From positions 62,001 to 126,000 of the forward strand of contig JAGOSY010000007.1 in the NCBI GenBank assembly GCA_018062085.1: a stretch of 64,000 nt of DNA, in the 5' to 3' direction. The stretch is from a bacterium. Its GTDB lineage: Bacteria; Cyanobacteriota; Vampirovibrionia; Obscuribacterales; Obscuribacteraceae. The translations under genes and the position numbers were made by a program. Below are positions 43,363-52,525 of this stretch, piece by piece. Positions within the stretch are counted from its first letter, which is position 1. Each line of letters opens with the position of its first letter. The notes under the pieces were generated by a model. The model was not told the origin of the DNA and ran no database searches. It worked only from the letters and a program-made list of their open reading frames with translations.

Positions 43363-43918
43363 TTGCTACCTCGTCCTTTGCTCATTCTTGATATTGATGA
43401 AACTCTCATTCACGGGCGAGAAGAGCCGCTTGACCGGCCCTGTGAATTCCTCGCGGGGCAGTACCGCATTTATGAACGTCCACACCTCAATCAGTTTCTG
43501 CAATCCGTTAGTGAGCTATATGATTTAGCTTGCTGGTCATCGGCAACTCACGACTATTTGGAAATTGTCGTGAACACCATCACTAAAGATCTTTCTTCGC
43601 CGCTTTTGTTTGTTTGTTTGGGATAGAAGTCGTTGCACTCGCAGGACTGATTTCACCCTACAAGAAGAGTACTATCTTAAAGACTTACAGAAGGTCAAGA
43701 AAAAGGGCTATGACTTAGCGCGTGTACTAATTCTAGAAGACGAGCCGCGCAAGGTTAATCGCCATTTCGGTAATGCCATTTTTGTCAAACCATATGTTGG
43801 CGCTCTTGATGATGATGAACTGCCGAAATTGGCTAGTTACTTGCAGTCTGTTGCTGACGTTTCGAACTATAGAGTTTTGGAAAAGCGTAACTGGCGTTCG
43901 CGCACGGCAACGCCCTAA
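43363..43918 (+). pseudogene. FCP1/CTD-phosphatase-like HAD gene, frame broken at a (TTTG)4 tract
   Basis: The first frame reads LLILDIDETLIHGREEPLDR (D-x-D-x-T, the FCP1/SCP Asp nucleophile pair), YERPHLNQFLQSVSELYDLACWSSATHDYLE, then ends at TAG in ...LLFVCLG. The second frame resumes ...FVWDRSRCTRRTDFTLQEEYYLKDLQKVKKKGYDLARVLILEDEPRKV (second acidic motif). The break is in four tandem TTTG units (43605-43620); removing one unit restores one continuous frame of ~185 residues. Either a phase-variable gene in the off state or a recent frameshift. The start is a TTG just after an in-frame stop. The stop abuts the convergent TPR gene. Confidence 0.82.
43605..43620 (+). repeat. (TTTG)4 tetranucleotide tract inside a coding region
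   Basis: Four tandem TTTG units, preceded by one T and followed by GG. The unit length is not a multiple of three, so gain or loss of one unit changes the reading frame of the surrounding phosphatase gene. Confidence 0.9.
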
Positions 43919-45235
43919 TTATTTCCCATCTTTACGCTTGGCCCGGCGTTCTTCAATTTCTTTGGCCTTAGCTCTCAATACTTCGGCTTGGCTTTCTCTG
44001 TGTGTTGTCTCTAGATACTTTGCATACTCTTTGTAGGTGTATGCCAATTTGGGGTTGTTCAAGCCTAGCAGTCTTTCACCAAAGTCTACGGCTTTGCCAA
44101 AGTGAGAATCAGCAGTGGTCTTCTCTCCTAGAGCTGCATACAGGCGAGCTAAATCAAGATTTAGCTGGGCCCATTCAGGATCTTTCGCTGCCATGAACTT
44201 GCCTTTACTGGCAGCACCTTTAACTAGATTGGCTTTTGCCTCTTCTAGTTTGCCCAGGCCTAAGTATGCGTGCCCCAGATTCTGCAAAGTTGTTGCTCTG
44301 ATAATGCTGTCACCAAAACCCTGCGTGTCGAGAATTTCTAGAGCAGCTTTAGCTGCAACAAGTGCATCGTCGTAGCGCTCTAAAAAGAGCAAGTGATCGG
44401 CGATATTTACGTGAGCTATGGCCACCGAAAGATTGGGCTTGTTGGCACTGGCTGCTAGTTTAAGCTTTAGTGAACGTCTTGAACAATCTAGTGCTTCTCT
44501 GTATTCGCCAGCCTCACAGTGTGCCAAAGAAAGATTATTGTAAGCAATGGCTTGCAATTGATCGAGAGCACTATCTGTCATGTCGAAACATTCTACCGCT
44601 CTTCGGCCTATGCTAATCGCTTCTTCGATTAGACCTTGCTTCATATAAGTGGCGCAAAGATCAGTCAGCATGGCACCTTCACTGCTTTTATCTGGTGCGG
44701 TCTTTTTGAGGGTTTCTAGCGATTGTTCAGCAAATGATCTCGCTTCTTTGTAGTTACCTTCTCCGTGAGCCAATTCTGAAAGAAGCATAAGGCAGTTAGA
44801 TAAATCTTTCAGCGCTGATGGGTCTTTATCGGCTTTTAGGGCTTTGGCCAGAGTGGCAAAGTACTTTTTAGCTTTGGCCTTTTGTTCGAGAACACTATAA
44901 AAACTGCCGACCAGAACTTTTCGACTGTTAGCGTGGTAGGCAAAGGCATTGCCTGGAATGATTAAATTGATTTGGTCGATTAGTACAGCTATTTTGCTGA
45001 TTGTTAGTCCAGTGGCATAGCATAGTTTTTGTGTTGCAGCTGGTGCACCGAGTCCAACAAAGAGCAGTAGCTCACTGAAAAGGCCTAAAATTGTTGGGGC
45101 TGAACACCAAACGATGATTGTATCAAAGGCAAGGCAGGCCGGGGCTGAGAGTTGGTACACCGTTGGCCTGAGTACGAGCCAGATGCCTAGGGTAATGAAG
45201 CCTATTAAGCTACTAGCCAATGCTGAGTCTTTCAT
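43919..45235 (-). CDS. Membrane-anchored TPR protein
   Basis: 438 residues. Two membrane segments near the N-terminus (SSLIGFITLGIWLVLRPTVY and SAPTILGLFSELLLFVGLG), then a ~330-residue array of TPR units (AIAYNNLSLAHCEAGEYREALDCSRRSLKL, ATTLQNLGHAYLGLGKLEEAKANL, LNLDLARLYAALGEKTTADSHFGKAVDFGERLLG). The array would be a protein-binding scaffold. The C-terminus is basic (LRAKAKEIEERRAKRKDGK). It converges on the broken phosphatase gene. Confidence 0.87.
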   Translation of the reverse strand: MKDSALASSLIGFITLGIWLVLRPTVYQLSAPACLAFDTIIVWCSAPTILGLFSELLLFVGLGAPAATQKLCYATGLTISKIAVLIDQINLIIPGNAFAYHANSRKVLVGSFYSVLEQKAKAKKYFATLAKALKADKDPSALKDLSNCLMLLSELAHGEGNYKEARSFAEQSLETLKKTAPDKSSEGAMLTDLCATYMKQGLIEEAISIGRRAVECFDMTDSALDQLQAIAYNNLSLAHCEAGEYREALDCSRRSLKLKLAASANKPNLSVAIAHVNIADHLLFLERYDDALVAAKAALEILDTQGFGDSIIRATTLQNLGHAYLGLGKLEEAKANLVKGAASKGKFMAAKDPEWAQLNLDLARLYAALGEKTTADSHFGKAVDFGERLLGLNNPKLAYTYKEYAKYLETTHRESQAEVLRAKAKEIEERRAKRKDGK

Positions 45236-45420
45236 CCCTCTACCCTCTTCTAGCGTCAGATAGGAACGCCATTATCTTCGTATACCCAGTTACAGCTTCT
45301 AATATTAGAGGCTGGATTAAGACACCATTAAGATTAGGGTGATGATAAAAGCGTAGTCAACTTTTGCTAATCGTTATTTAGCTTCCGAAGGGTAAAATGT
45401 GCAGAGCAATTGAGGTGCTT

Positions 45421-45966
45421 ATGGCCAAGAGATTTTTTTTGAGAGCGATTTTGTCAGCTTTTGTCAGCCTGCTGTTCAACCTGTCTCCAGTTGCTGTGCA
45501 GGCTGAGGATGTCCCTCTAGCCAATGGCCTTTATCTCGTTCTGCGCGAGGCTGAAAACTCTAAGTCGCTTGAACCTGTTTGGGCGAGTGAGCGTATCTTG
45601 ATTGACGATGGGCGTCTGCTTGAGCCAACCCAGCCTAACCTACCAGATAAACCGCGCTTTGTTGTTCTAAGCACTGACCAGTTTATTCCAATAAATCTCG
45701 CTCATAAGCCGACTAAGAAAGTTGATGTGCAAGGCAAGAAGCAATTGCTGTTAGAGCTGGCTAAACAGCAAGTTGTTCCCCTTGAAACTTTCACCCGTGA
45801 AAATTGCGGCCGATCAGTGGCGATTGTGATTGGTAATCAGGTTGTGACAGTTCACAAAGTCAGAGAGCCAATCAAGGGTGGGAAAATGCAAATTACCCGC
45901 TGCACAGATAATGGTTGCGATGTTCTTTATACTGAGCTACAAAATTCGGAGGCAGTTCCACAGTAA
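45421..45966 (+). CDS. Exported protein with SecD-P1-like segment
   Basis: About 181 residues. A signal peptide (RFFLRAILSAFVSLLFNLSPVAVQAED), then a beta-rich mature part. Its second half, LLLELAKQQVVPLETFTRENCGRSVAIVIGNQVVTVHKVREPIKGGKMQITRC, follows the pattern of the SecD/SecDF first periplasmic domain head (a T-x-x-N-x-G-[KR]-x-[LV]-A-I-V block, then I-x-G-x-x-x-I-[ST]). Weak resemblance only. The ATG at 45421 has GAGGTG 4 bp upstream. The 185 bp before it hold no gene; convergent with a receptor kinase. Confidence 0.55.
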   Translation: MAKRFFLRAILSAFVSLLFNLSPVAVQAEDVPLANGLYLVLREAENSKSLEPVWASERILIDDGRLLEPTQPNLPDKPRFVVLSTDQFIPINLAHKPTKKVDVQGKKQLLLELAKQQVVPLETFTRENCGRSVAIVIGNQVVTVHKVREPIKGGKMQITRCTDNGCDVLYTELQNSEAVPQ

Positions 45967-48336
45967 TTACAAGCCAGTTTCGGGGTCGCCCTTTAACCCG
46001 CCTTTAGATTTGAGCAGTTGTGTTTCTGTGCTGATCACTTCTATTTTTCTTCCACCATATGACTTTTTAAACTTTTCTATTGCAGCATTACTGATTGTAC
46101 ACTCGTTAATATTCAATGTCGTAAGTCGCGGCATTCCGTAGAGAAGTTCCAGTGACTTGTCGTTAATTCCGCTGTTTTGCATACTGAGAAAACTCAGATT
46201 TTTCAATCTGGCAAGTCGTTGCAGATCTTCTGCTTCGATTGGCTTGTCCGGTGAGTCGATTGATAGCTCGTCTAGGTTTTCTGAGCCTGCGAGTGCCGCT
46301 ACGAGTTCGTGAATTCCATTGTTATAGTTGAAAGACAGCTTGTGTAGATTTTTGAGGTGTTGAAAGTTGCTTAGCCCGTTTCCTGTGATTTCAGTCAAGC
46401 TAAGGCTGAGCGAGTTGAGTCTCGTAAACTTGTTGAGATGGGTGACATCGCTGTCGTCAAGGTTCGAGAGCTGTAGGTCTAGTCTTGTTATTCCGGTCAA
46501 CTTGCATATGTGCGGCATGGCAGGTTTTACTTTTATGATTTCCTCGCCTCCAGAAGGGGCTGACAGGCATGCTATTTCATTGGGTCTGAATCCTTCAAAT
46601 AGGCTTGGGTGCTCAAGTAAATAGTTGTTGGCCTGAAGCTTAAGGCCGTCCTTGAGAGAGAGATGAACGAGTGATTTTGCTTCAAACATTGTGTTATTGG
46701 CCGCGTCGCAACCAATCTGGCCGAGGGATTGATTAGACGGAAATTTGAAGGTTGCGCTCATACCGTCTTTAGAGACCACGGCAAAATATACAGGTTTTGC
46801 TGTTGTTAGATCAGTGAATTCTGACTCTGGTAGAACATGGTCACCGTCGAAATTAGCATTGACAGGCGCTTTAGCCTGTGATTTTGAAATGCGTTTTTGT
46901 TGATTTGCCCAGAAGTAAAATAGAGAGCATGAAACAATGAGAGTTGCTACGGCTAATCCGCTGAGAACAATCGTCGAGGTTGAATTTTCCTGCGCCGCAT
47001 CTTCTTTATCTGCAATAATAGCGCCACGCTGGGCAAAACCTTTTGCATAAGCATGAACTGCTTTTCCCTCTTTGATTCGCACTAAATCTAGGGCAAGTTC
47101 TTTGGCTGATTGGTAACGAGCATCTGGCGATTTGGCTAGGCATTTGGCTAAGACAAGATCAACTGATGGTGAAAATTCAATGTCGCTAACTTCGGCCAAG
47201 AGTGGTATGTCGGCCTCTTGATGCATCAGCATAATTTCAATTGATGATTTGTGTTCGTACGGAACAAAGCCAGTTAGCATTTCGAACAAGGTGCAACCAA
47301 TTGAATAGATGTCTGCGCGGGGGTCTACACCTTCTCCTCGGCTTTGCTCTGGGCTCATATAGAAGGGGCTGCCAAAGACATCACCGGCTACTGTCATAGC
47401 TTGGGCTGTGCCGCGATGGTCCATGAGTTTTGAAATGCCAAAGTCTAAGACTTTAACAGCTTTGGCACCGTCGATAGTGCAGTACATAATATTGCCGGGC
47501 TTTAGGTCTCGATGAACTATGCCGTTGCGATGGGCGTAGGCTAAACCATCGAGTACTTCGAGCATGATATCGATGGTGGTTTCCAGGTCTATTGGGCCAT
47601 CGTCTGCTAGTATCTCTTCAATACTGCGGCCGTTGAGGTAGTCCATAGAGTAAAATGGAATTGCTTGAGCGTGAATGCCAAGATCGTAGACTTTGACTAG
47701 AGTTGGATGGCTGAGTGCACCTAATATTTTTGCTTCAGCTTTAAAGCGTTGCCAGCTTTGTTCGTTGACCAATTCTGCAGTCAAAATTTTAAGCGCTAGT
47801 CGCCGACGCAGAGACATGTGTTCTACCAAGTAGACTGCTCCCATACCGCCGATACCGATTAGCGAAATAATTTTAAATCCACCAATGATCGAATCTTCAG
47901 GCAAAATTGCTTGCCCTACTGTTTGTTGTGCAGTCGCTCCTTTGTCTCGGATGCTTTGGGTAAATTGTCTGCGTTGAGCTGTTCGCACAGCTGTTGTGGT
48001 TCGCCCTCTGTGATTTTCAGACCCAGCGCTTCTGACTGAACTTCCACTGGAAGGGCCTGCACAAGTGCATCTAAGCTCTTTGAAAAGATACGATGTAAAA
48101 GAGCCAGCTCGTTTTGCTGTCGGTCTTGACTTGCCGCAGCTCTGGCAAATTTGATTGTCAGAGGTTGCGCTTTGCTTTGTAGTTTTAGACTGCTTCGTTC
48201 CACTTAGTTTGGAACTGCTGCTATTTCTCTGGCTGTGACATTGGCAGTAATTGTGCTGAAAGAAGAATGAGGTAACTGAGCCTGCTCGCTCAGCTAGGAA
48301 TGGTTTGCCGCAGTCTTTACAAGCATTCTCTGGCAT
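45967..48336 (-). CDS. Receptor-type Ser/Thr kinase: two zinc ribbons, kinase, membrane helix, LRR sensor
   Basis: About 789 residues. Residues ~1-90 hold two Cys4 ribbons of one type (CKDCGKPFLAERAGSVTSFF and CQSCGKSRPTAKRAGSFTSY, each ending in CxC). The kinase at about 150-420 has IGIGGMGAVY, LALKIL, HRDLKPGN, DFGISKL and GSPFYMSPEQS. A membrane helix at about 455-480 (IVLSGLAVATLIVSCSLFYFWA) is followed by an external domain with at least five LRRs (ITRLDLQLSNLDD, LNSLSLSLTEITG, LSFLSMQNSGIND, LTTLNINECTIS). The ATG at 48336 has GAGG upstream. It is paralogous to the next kinase, separated by DUF1460 and ArsC-like genes. Confidence 0.93.
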   Translation of the reverse strand: MPENACKDCGKPFLAERAGSVTSFFFQHNYCQCHSQRNSSSSKLSGTKQSKTTKQSATSDNQICQSCGKSRPTAKRAGSFTSYLFKELRCTCAGPSSGSSVRSAGSENHRGRTTTAVRTAQRRQFTQSIRDKGATAQQTVGQAILPEDSIIGGFKIISLIGIGGMGAVYLVEHMSLRRRLALKILTAELVNEQSWQRFKAEAKILGALSHPTLVKVYDLGIHAQAIPFYSMDYLNGRSIEEILADDGPIDLETTIDIMLEVLDGLAYAHRNGIVHRDLKPGNIMYCTIDGAKAVKVLDFGISKLMDHRGTAQAMTVAGDVFGSPFYMSPEQSRGEGVDPRADIYSIGCTLFEMLTGFVPYEHKSSIEIMLMHQEADIPLLAEVSDIEFSPSVDLVLAKCLAKSPDARYQSAKELALDLVRIKEGKAVHAYAKGFAQRGAIIADKEDAAQENSTSTIVLSGLAVATLIVSCSLFYFWANQQKRISKSQAKAPVNANFDGDHVLPESEFTDLTTAKPVYFAVVSKDGMSATFKFPSNQSLGQIGCDAANNTMFEAKSLVHLSLKDGLKLQANNYLLEHPSLFEGFRPNEIACLSAPSGGEEIIKVKPAMPHICKLTGITRLDLQLSNLDDSDVTHLNKFTRLNSLSLSLTEITGNGLSNFQHLKNLHKLSFNYNNGIHELVAALAGSENLDELSIDSPDKPIEAEDLQRLARLKNLSFLSMQNSGINDKSLELLYGMPRLTTLNINECTISNAAIEKFKKSYGGRKIEVISTETQLLKSKGGLKGDPETGL

Positions 48337-48355
48337 CGGCGACCTCACGGCTATT

Positions 48356-49318
48356 CTAGCAGGAAGTTTCTCTTGGGCGAGCAAGCATTACTCCTGTCAG
48401 ATTTTTAGACCAGTGTAAGGAGTTGCTAATTGGTCCTTGCTCTAGGGTGACTTTCATTTTACTTTTCGCAGACGAAGCGTCAATAAAGTGAGCTACGCCA
48501 TCAGATGTACGATAGACAAAACCCGTATGAACAACATCTAGACCGGATTGACTGGTGCAAACTGCGACAATGTCTCCGGTTGTGAGGAGGGGCTCAATAG
48601 CTGCAATCTTTTTCATTGGCACATACCTGAGCTGGCGGCTATTGATAGCAGCTTCGCACTTTTTGATTTTCGCTACTTGATCAGGTTGGTTGATTAGCCG
48701 AAGATAGCTGGCTGGGTGAGTCGACATGATGCCAACTTTTTGAGTGAACGGGATAGCTCCAGGTAGATGATCTAGTATTTGGATAACATGCTTATTTGAG
48801 TTGTCAGTCAACCAATCACTCATATAGTGCAAGCGAGTACTGTAATCACCTGTGGTGCCTGCCCGATAGCGAATCGAGGCCACTTCAGCGCGCAGGTCTG
48901 CGGGTTTGCGACCGCCTTTCTTTAGCATACGAGCATACGCTAAAGTGGTTTCGATAAAGGTGACACAGTCAAGGCCACTCAAGTTGACAGAGCATACTTC
49001 GCGATCGGGATAAATTTCTAGAGTTGAAGCAACGTATGGTGTGCCTTCAAGCTCGCGGGCTATTTTACCGACTAGTTCGCCAATGGGTAAGGCCTGCCAG
49101 TTCTTAGTGGTAGCTTTTTTCAGGAGACTGTAGAAAACCTTTTTACCCTTAAATTCAAGACTGTCTGCTAAATCTTCAGAGGGTTCGTTGGCCGGTTCTG
49201 AGGCTAATTTTGATTGCGGTTGCCGTGCTATAACTCTTAAGTCGCAAGCGGCAATGGCAGCAATTGCTGTGATGAATTTGCTAAGGAAGTGGCGCCGTGA
49301 CTTTTGCTTGCTTGCCAT
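48356..49318 (-). CDS. DUF1460 (NlpC/P60-like) amidase with Tat/lipoprotein signal
   Basis: 320 residues. MASKQKSRRHFLSKFITAIAAIAAC carries a twin-arginine motif (SRRHFL) and an IAAC lipobox, so it may be a Tat-exported lipoprotein. VNLSGLDCVTFIETTLAYARML provides the catalytic Cys of the DUF1460 family, related to NlpC/P60 peptidoglycan amidases; GIMSTHPASYLRL and DVVHTGFVYRTSDGVAHFIDAS add the His and downstream acid or Ala of that fold. It likely cuts peptidoglycan or acts on another amide outside the cytoplasm. It is 20 bp upstream of the receptor kinase gene, so one transcript is likely, perhaps linking cell-wall status to the kinase. Confidence 0.87.
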   Translation of the reverse strand: MASKQKSRRHFLSKFITAIAAIAACDLRVIARQPQSKLASEPANEPSEDLADSLEFKGKKVFYSLLKKATTKNWQALPIGELVGKIARELEGTPYVASTLEIYPDREVCSVNLSGLDCVTFIETTLAYARMLKKGGRKPADLRAEVASIRYRAGTTGDYSTRLHYMSDWLTDNSNKHVIQILDHLPGAIPFTQKVGIMSTHPASYLRLINQPDQVAKIKKCEAAINSRQLRYVPMKKIAAIEPLLTTGDIVAVCTSQSGLDVVHTGFVYRTSDGVAHFIDASSAKSKMKVTLEQGPISNSLHWSKNLTGVMLARPRETSC

Positions 49319-49389
49319 TGGTTCTGACTTATCGTGTTAAATTTGCTTCAAATCGTTTTATTTCAGTAGCATCTTATTTCAATAGCGTC

Positions 49390-49746
49390 TTATTTGAAAA
49401 GAGCGTGCACATTTTCAGTGGGGCGGCCCAGCACAGCTTTGTCTCCGCGAACGACAATGGGCCGCTGCATTAAGTCAGGGTGTTTGGCCATGAGTGCTAT
49501 CAATTCTTTGTCAGAGAGGTCGGCCTTGGCTAAGCCTAGTTCTTTGTATATTGCTTCGCTTGTGCGCAGTAGTGATCGGGCCGGCATGTCCATTTTCTTT
49601 AATAGCTCAGCAATTTTTGTTTGGCTCAGGGGCTCGATATAATAGTTTATTTTCTCAAAGTCTACACCTGCTTCTTTTAACAGCTTTGCCATCTCGCGAC
49701 ACTTTGAGCAGGTTGGTCTTTCGTAAACAGTGATTTTATCTTTCAT
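49390..49746 (-). CDS. ArsC/Spx-family protein (arsenate-reductase-like)
   Basis: 118 residues, full length. KITVYERPTCSKCREMAKLLKEAGVDFEKINYYIEPLS has the thioredoxin-fold start with a C-x-x-C pair where ArsC has one Cys, then KKMDMPARSLLRTSEAIYKELGL, ALMAKHPDLMQRPIVVRGDKAVLGRP, which is the ArsC/YffB-type C-terminal block (R-P-I-V-V-x-x-x-x-A-x-x-G-R-P). It may reduce arsenate with glutaredoxin, or act as a redox regulator. No arsenic transporter or ArsR is adjacent, so arsenic resistance is not shown. Confidence 0.88.
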   Translation of the reverse strand: MKDKITVYERPTCSKCREMAKLLKEAGVDFEKINYYIEPLSQTKIAELLKKMDMPARSLLRTSEAIYKELGLAKADLSDKELIALMAKHPDLMQRPIVVRGDKAVLGRPTENVHALFK

Positions 49747-49789
49747 GATTTTTCCTTTTATTCCGCTTTCGTTTTATTTTGTTTTCGTC

Positions 49790-52171
49790 TTACTTTGCTT
49801 CGTAGAAGTCTGGCATATCTTCAGTTGTGCCCCTCTTAATTGACTTGGTCAGTTCTGCTGGATCAATTGCCACGGTAATGCGATTACCATATTTTGCTTC
49901 TGTTTTTTCTACCGCTTGGCGGCTAACTTTGCAACCCCGCGCATTGATATATTTCAAATGAGGAAGGGTTGCTAGCTGAATCAGCATTTCATCTGTGGTG
50001 CCGGTATTTTCGAGATTTAGTGTGACTAGATTCTTCAACGTTAGTATTTGCTTTATGTCGCTCTCCGCAATTGGCTTGTCTGGGGTGGATAGATAGAGGG
50101 TTTCTAGTTGAGTGTTGCCAGCAATTGTTTCTAACAGTTCTGGAACGTATTTATTTAGGTCGAAATAGACGTGGGTTAGACGCTTTAATAAATGAAAGTT
50201 TTTAAGCCCGACTGGTGTGAGGTTTGTATTTCTTAGATCGATGCAGCCTAGGTGACTTAGAGCATTGACGTCGTCTACTTCACTGTCGCCAAATTCACAT
50301 TCTACTAGTTCCAGTCGTTTGAGACCAGTGAGCTGTTTGAGGTTGATTAGGGTGTCTTTCAGCTGCTCCTTATTTTCGAATTTATAGCGTGGGATGTAGC
50401 TGTAGAGGTCGTCCGGGCGAAACGACTTAATAATTTCTGGATGCATGGCGCTATATGCGTTGGTAAAAAAGAAAAGGCGCTTGTCTGCCGGAAATGACAG
50501 TTTGCCTTGGGCTGGCAAAGCGCCAATCATTTTGCGGCTGGTGTTGATTTCGCCAATTTGGTATTCAGGAAATTCAAATTCAATTGTGCTGCCATCTTCT
50601 GAAAGTCTTGAATAAAACTTAGGTGCAGACTCGACTTTGGTTGCTTCTCTTTTGCTAACAGGCATACTACTTGTTAGTACTTGCGAATAGGTAACTATAG
50701 TTACTGCAATGGTTACTGTGGCCAAGACTAGCAGGCCAGCTAATACTAAAATTGCTTTTTTCGAATTGGACGGACTAACTTCTTTGTAGTCGATTTCATT
50801 GCGGCGCTGCGGTATTGATTTCAATGGCTTTTTGTCGTCAAAGAAGCTACGAGCATATTTGTTTTCTTTGATACGTTTTAGATCAATTGAGAGCTCTTTT
50901 GCCGATTGATATCGATCGGCTGGGTGCTTTTCTAGGCACTTCGCTACTACATACTCGATTGAATCAGGAAACTTGGTTTCTGGATCAACTTCTGCCAAGA
51001 GTGGCGGCCGATCTTGTTCATGCATCATGATAATTTCCATCTGCGATTCGCCATCAAATGGAACATAGGCTGTTAGTGCTTCGAACAGTGAGCAGCCGAT
51101 TGAGTAAATGTCTGAGCGAGCATCAACGTCGCCTCCGATACTTTGCTCAGGACTCATATAAAATGGGCTACCAAAAGTTTCTCCGACCATGGTTAGACTT
51201 TGATTATGCCGACCAAGTTGAAGAAACTTTGATATGCCGAAATCAAGAATTTTCACCACTGTTTCACCATTAACTGTGCAAATCATGATGTTGCCCGGCT
51301 TGAGATCTCGGTGAATGATGTCGTTTCGGTGGGCGTAGACAAGGCCGTCTAAGACTTGGAGAAAAATTTCTATGGCCTCGTCTAGATAGACAGGGCCGTC
51401 GTCAATGAGAATTTGTTCTAGCGTGCGGCCCTCTAGGAGATCCATCGAATAGTAAGGTAGCGAGTGATCGTGAATGCCAAGATCGTAGACCTTAACTAAG
51501 GTGTTGTGATGCAATGCCCCTAAGGTTTTTGCTTCTGCCTGAAAGCGTTTCCATGTCTGTTCGTTGATCAGTTCTGGCGATAAGATCTTTAAGGCAAATG
51601 CTCGTCGCAGGCCGGTGTGCTCGGCTGCATAAACGACACCCATGCCACCCCTGCCGATGATTGATTGAATCTTGAATGTGCCACCAATGAGAGTGCCTAA
51701 TTTTAATGTTGTATTGCCGCTAGAATTTGAACTGAGCCTAGTACTAGGACGCTCGCTGCTACTATTATTACTTCTATCTAAATTTGGTCCGTCGTTTGCA
51801 GTTGGCTTGGCTGAACCCTGAAAGGTCGATTTGTGAGTTGAGCGAAACGATGTATTTGTGCGTCTTTTCTCTGTTGCTTTTGTAGTTAATGGTCTAGCCA
51901 TTATCGGATCTTTGCATTGGCAGCGCAGATCTTTGAAGAGAAACGATGTGAACGAGCCAGACCGCTCTTTGGCTGCTATGGCCTTACCACAACGACCGCA
52001 AACGTTTAAATTTTCAGATTGACCTAGTGCCGGATGCTCTAATTTAGATGATGAGCCCGTCGCTTGGTTTGTTTGGCACTGGCAGTAGTTATGCACGAAT
52101 AAGTAAGACGTGAAAGAGCCGGCCTTTTCAGCCAGTGGTGGTTTGCCGCAATTTTTGCAAAGGTCAGGCAT
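49790..52171 (-). CDS. Receptor-type Ser/Thr kinase: two zinc ribbons, kinase, membrane helix, LRR sensor (paralogue)
   Basis: 793 residues with the same architecture as the kinase at 45967: ribbons CKNCGKPPLAEKAGSFTSYL and CGRCGKAIAAKERSGSFTSF, kinase (IGRGGMGVVYAAEH, FALKIL, HRDLKPGN, DFGISKF, GSPFYMSPEQS), membrane helix (AILVLAGLLVLATVTIAVTIV), and C-terminal LRRs (LKRLELVECEFGD, LGCIDLRNTNLTP, LETLYLSTPDKP, LVTLNLENTGTTD). SPDKPI/STPDKPI-type segments and IEEILADDGPI/LEQILIDDGPV are shared between the two, so they arose by duplication. It is 43 bp upstream of the ArsC-like gene. Confidence 0.93.
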   Translation of the reverse strand: MPDLCKNCGKPPLAEKAGSFTSYLFVHNYCQCQTNQATGSSSKLEHPALGQSENLNVCGRCGKAIAAKERSGSFTSFLFKDLRCQCKDPIMARPLTTKATEKRRTNTSFRSTHKSTFQGSAKPTANDGPNLDRSNNSSSERPSTRLSSNSSGNTTLKLGTLIGGTFKIQSIIGRGGMGVVYAAEHTGLRRAFALKILSPELINEQTWKRFQAEAKTLGALHHNTLVKVYDLGIHDHSLPYYSMDLLEGRTLEQILIDDGPVYLDEAIEIFLQVLDGLVYAHRNDIIHRDLKPGNIMICTVNGETVVKILDFGISKFLQLGRHNQSLTMVGETFGSPFYMSPEQSIGGDVDARSDIYSIGCSLFEALTAYVPFDGESQMEIIMMHEQDRPPLLAEVDPETKFPDSIEYVVAKCLEKHPADRYQSAKELSIDLKRIKENKYARSFFDDKKPLKSIPQRRNEIDYKEVSPSNSKKAILVLAGLLVLATVTIAVTIVTYSQVLTSSMPVSKREATKVESAPKFYSRLSEDGSTIEFEFPEYQIGEINTSRKMIGALPAQGKLSFPADKRLFFFTNAYSAMHPEIIKSFRPDDLYSYIPRYKFENKEQLKDTLINLKQLTGLKRLELVECEFGDSEVDDVNALSHLGCIDLRNTNLTPVGLKNFHLLKRLTHVYFDLNKYVPELLETIAGNTQLETLYLSTPDKPIAESDIKQILTLKNLVTLNLENTGTTDEMLIQLATLPHLKYINARGCKVSRQAVEKTEAKYGNRITVAIDPAELTKSIKRGTTEDMPDFYEAK

Positions 52172-52219
52172 GGTTTAGCTTTGCACTACAAACTCAATTT
52201 CAGTTGAACTATAGACGGG

Positions 52220-52438
52220 CTACCGCCAGATTTCTGGATCGTCGCGTAAAAGATATGCCTCTACGCCGAAGAAGACACATACGCTGCCTGTGACGAACAT
52301 GAATATGGCAGGAACTGTGTCGCATATCAAGTTGGCGTCAGGTTTGCAGAACATGTAAAGGGATAGGGCTAACCAGCTTAGGCCCATTAAGGTTTGCCAT
52401 ATGTACTGCGCTTCTTTGAGAGCGTGAAGGAAGTTCAT
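52220..52438 (-). CDS. Small two-helix membrane protein
   Basis: 72 residues, with two predicted membrane helices (TLMGLSWLALSLYMFC and TVPAIFMFVTGSVCVFFGVEAYLL) and a short polar C-terminus (LRDDPEIWR). No family recognised. It lies 48 bp upstream of a receptor kinase gene on the same strand, so it may be an accessory of that kinase. The ATG start is clear but has no strong ribosome site. Confidence 0.6.
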   Translation of the reverse strand: MNFLHALKEAQYIWQTLMGLSWLALSLYMFCKPDANLICDTVPAIFMFVTGSVCVFFGVEAYLLRDDPEIWR

Positions 52439-52525
52439 TTTTAATTAGCGACTCTTGACAGTTAACAAATATATCACAGAGCTGCCGCCGCTTGGCAATG
52501 AGCTAGGCTATGAGCTCGGCAAGAG

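Noticed and set aside
43605-43640. Programmed ribosomal frameshift in the phosphatase gene
   Set aside because: A tandem-unit change explains the break more simply than a slippery site; no X-XXY-YYZ heptamer or clear downstream structure was seen.
49390-49746. Arsenic-resistance operon
   Set aside because: Only an ArsC-like gene is present, without ArsR, ArsB or Acr3, and its Cys pair also fits a redox role.
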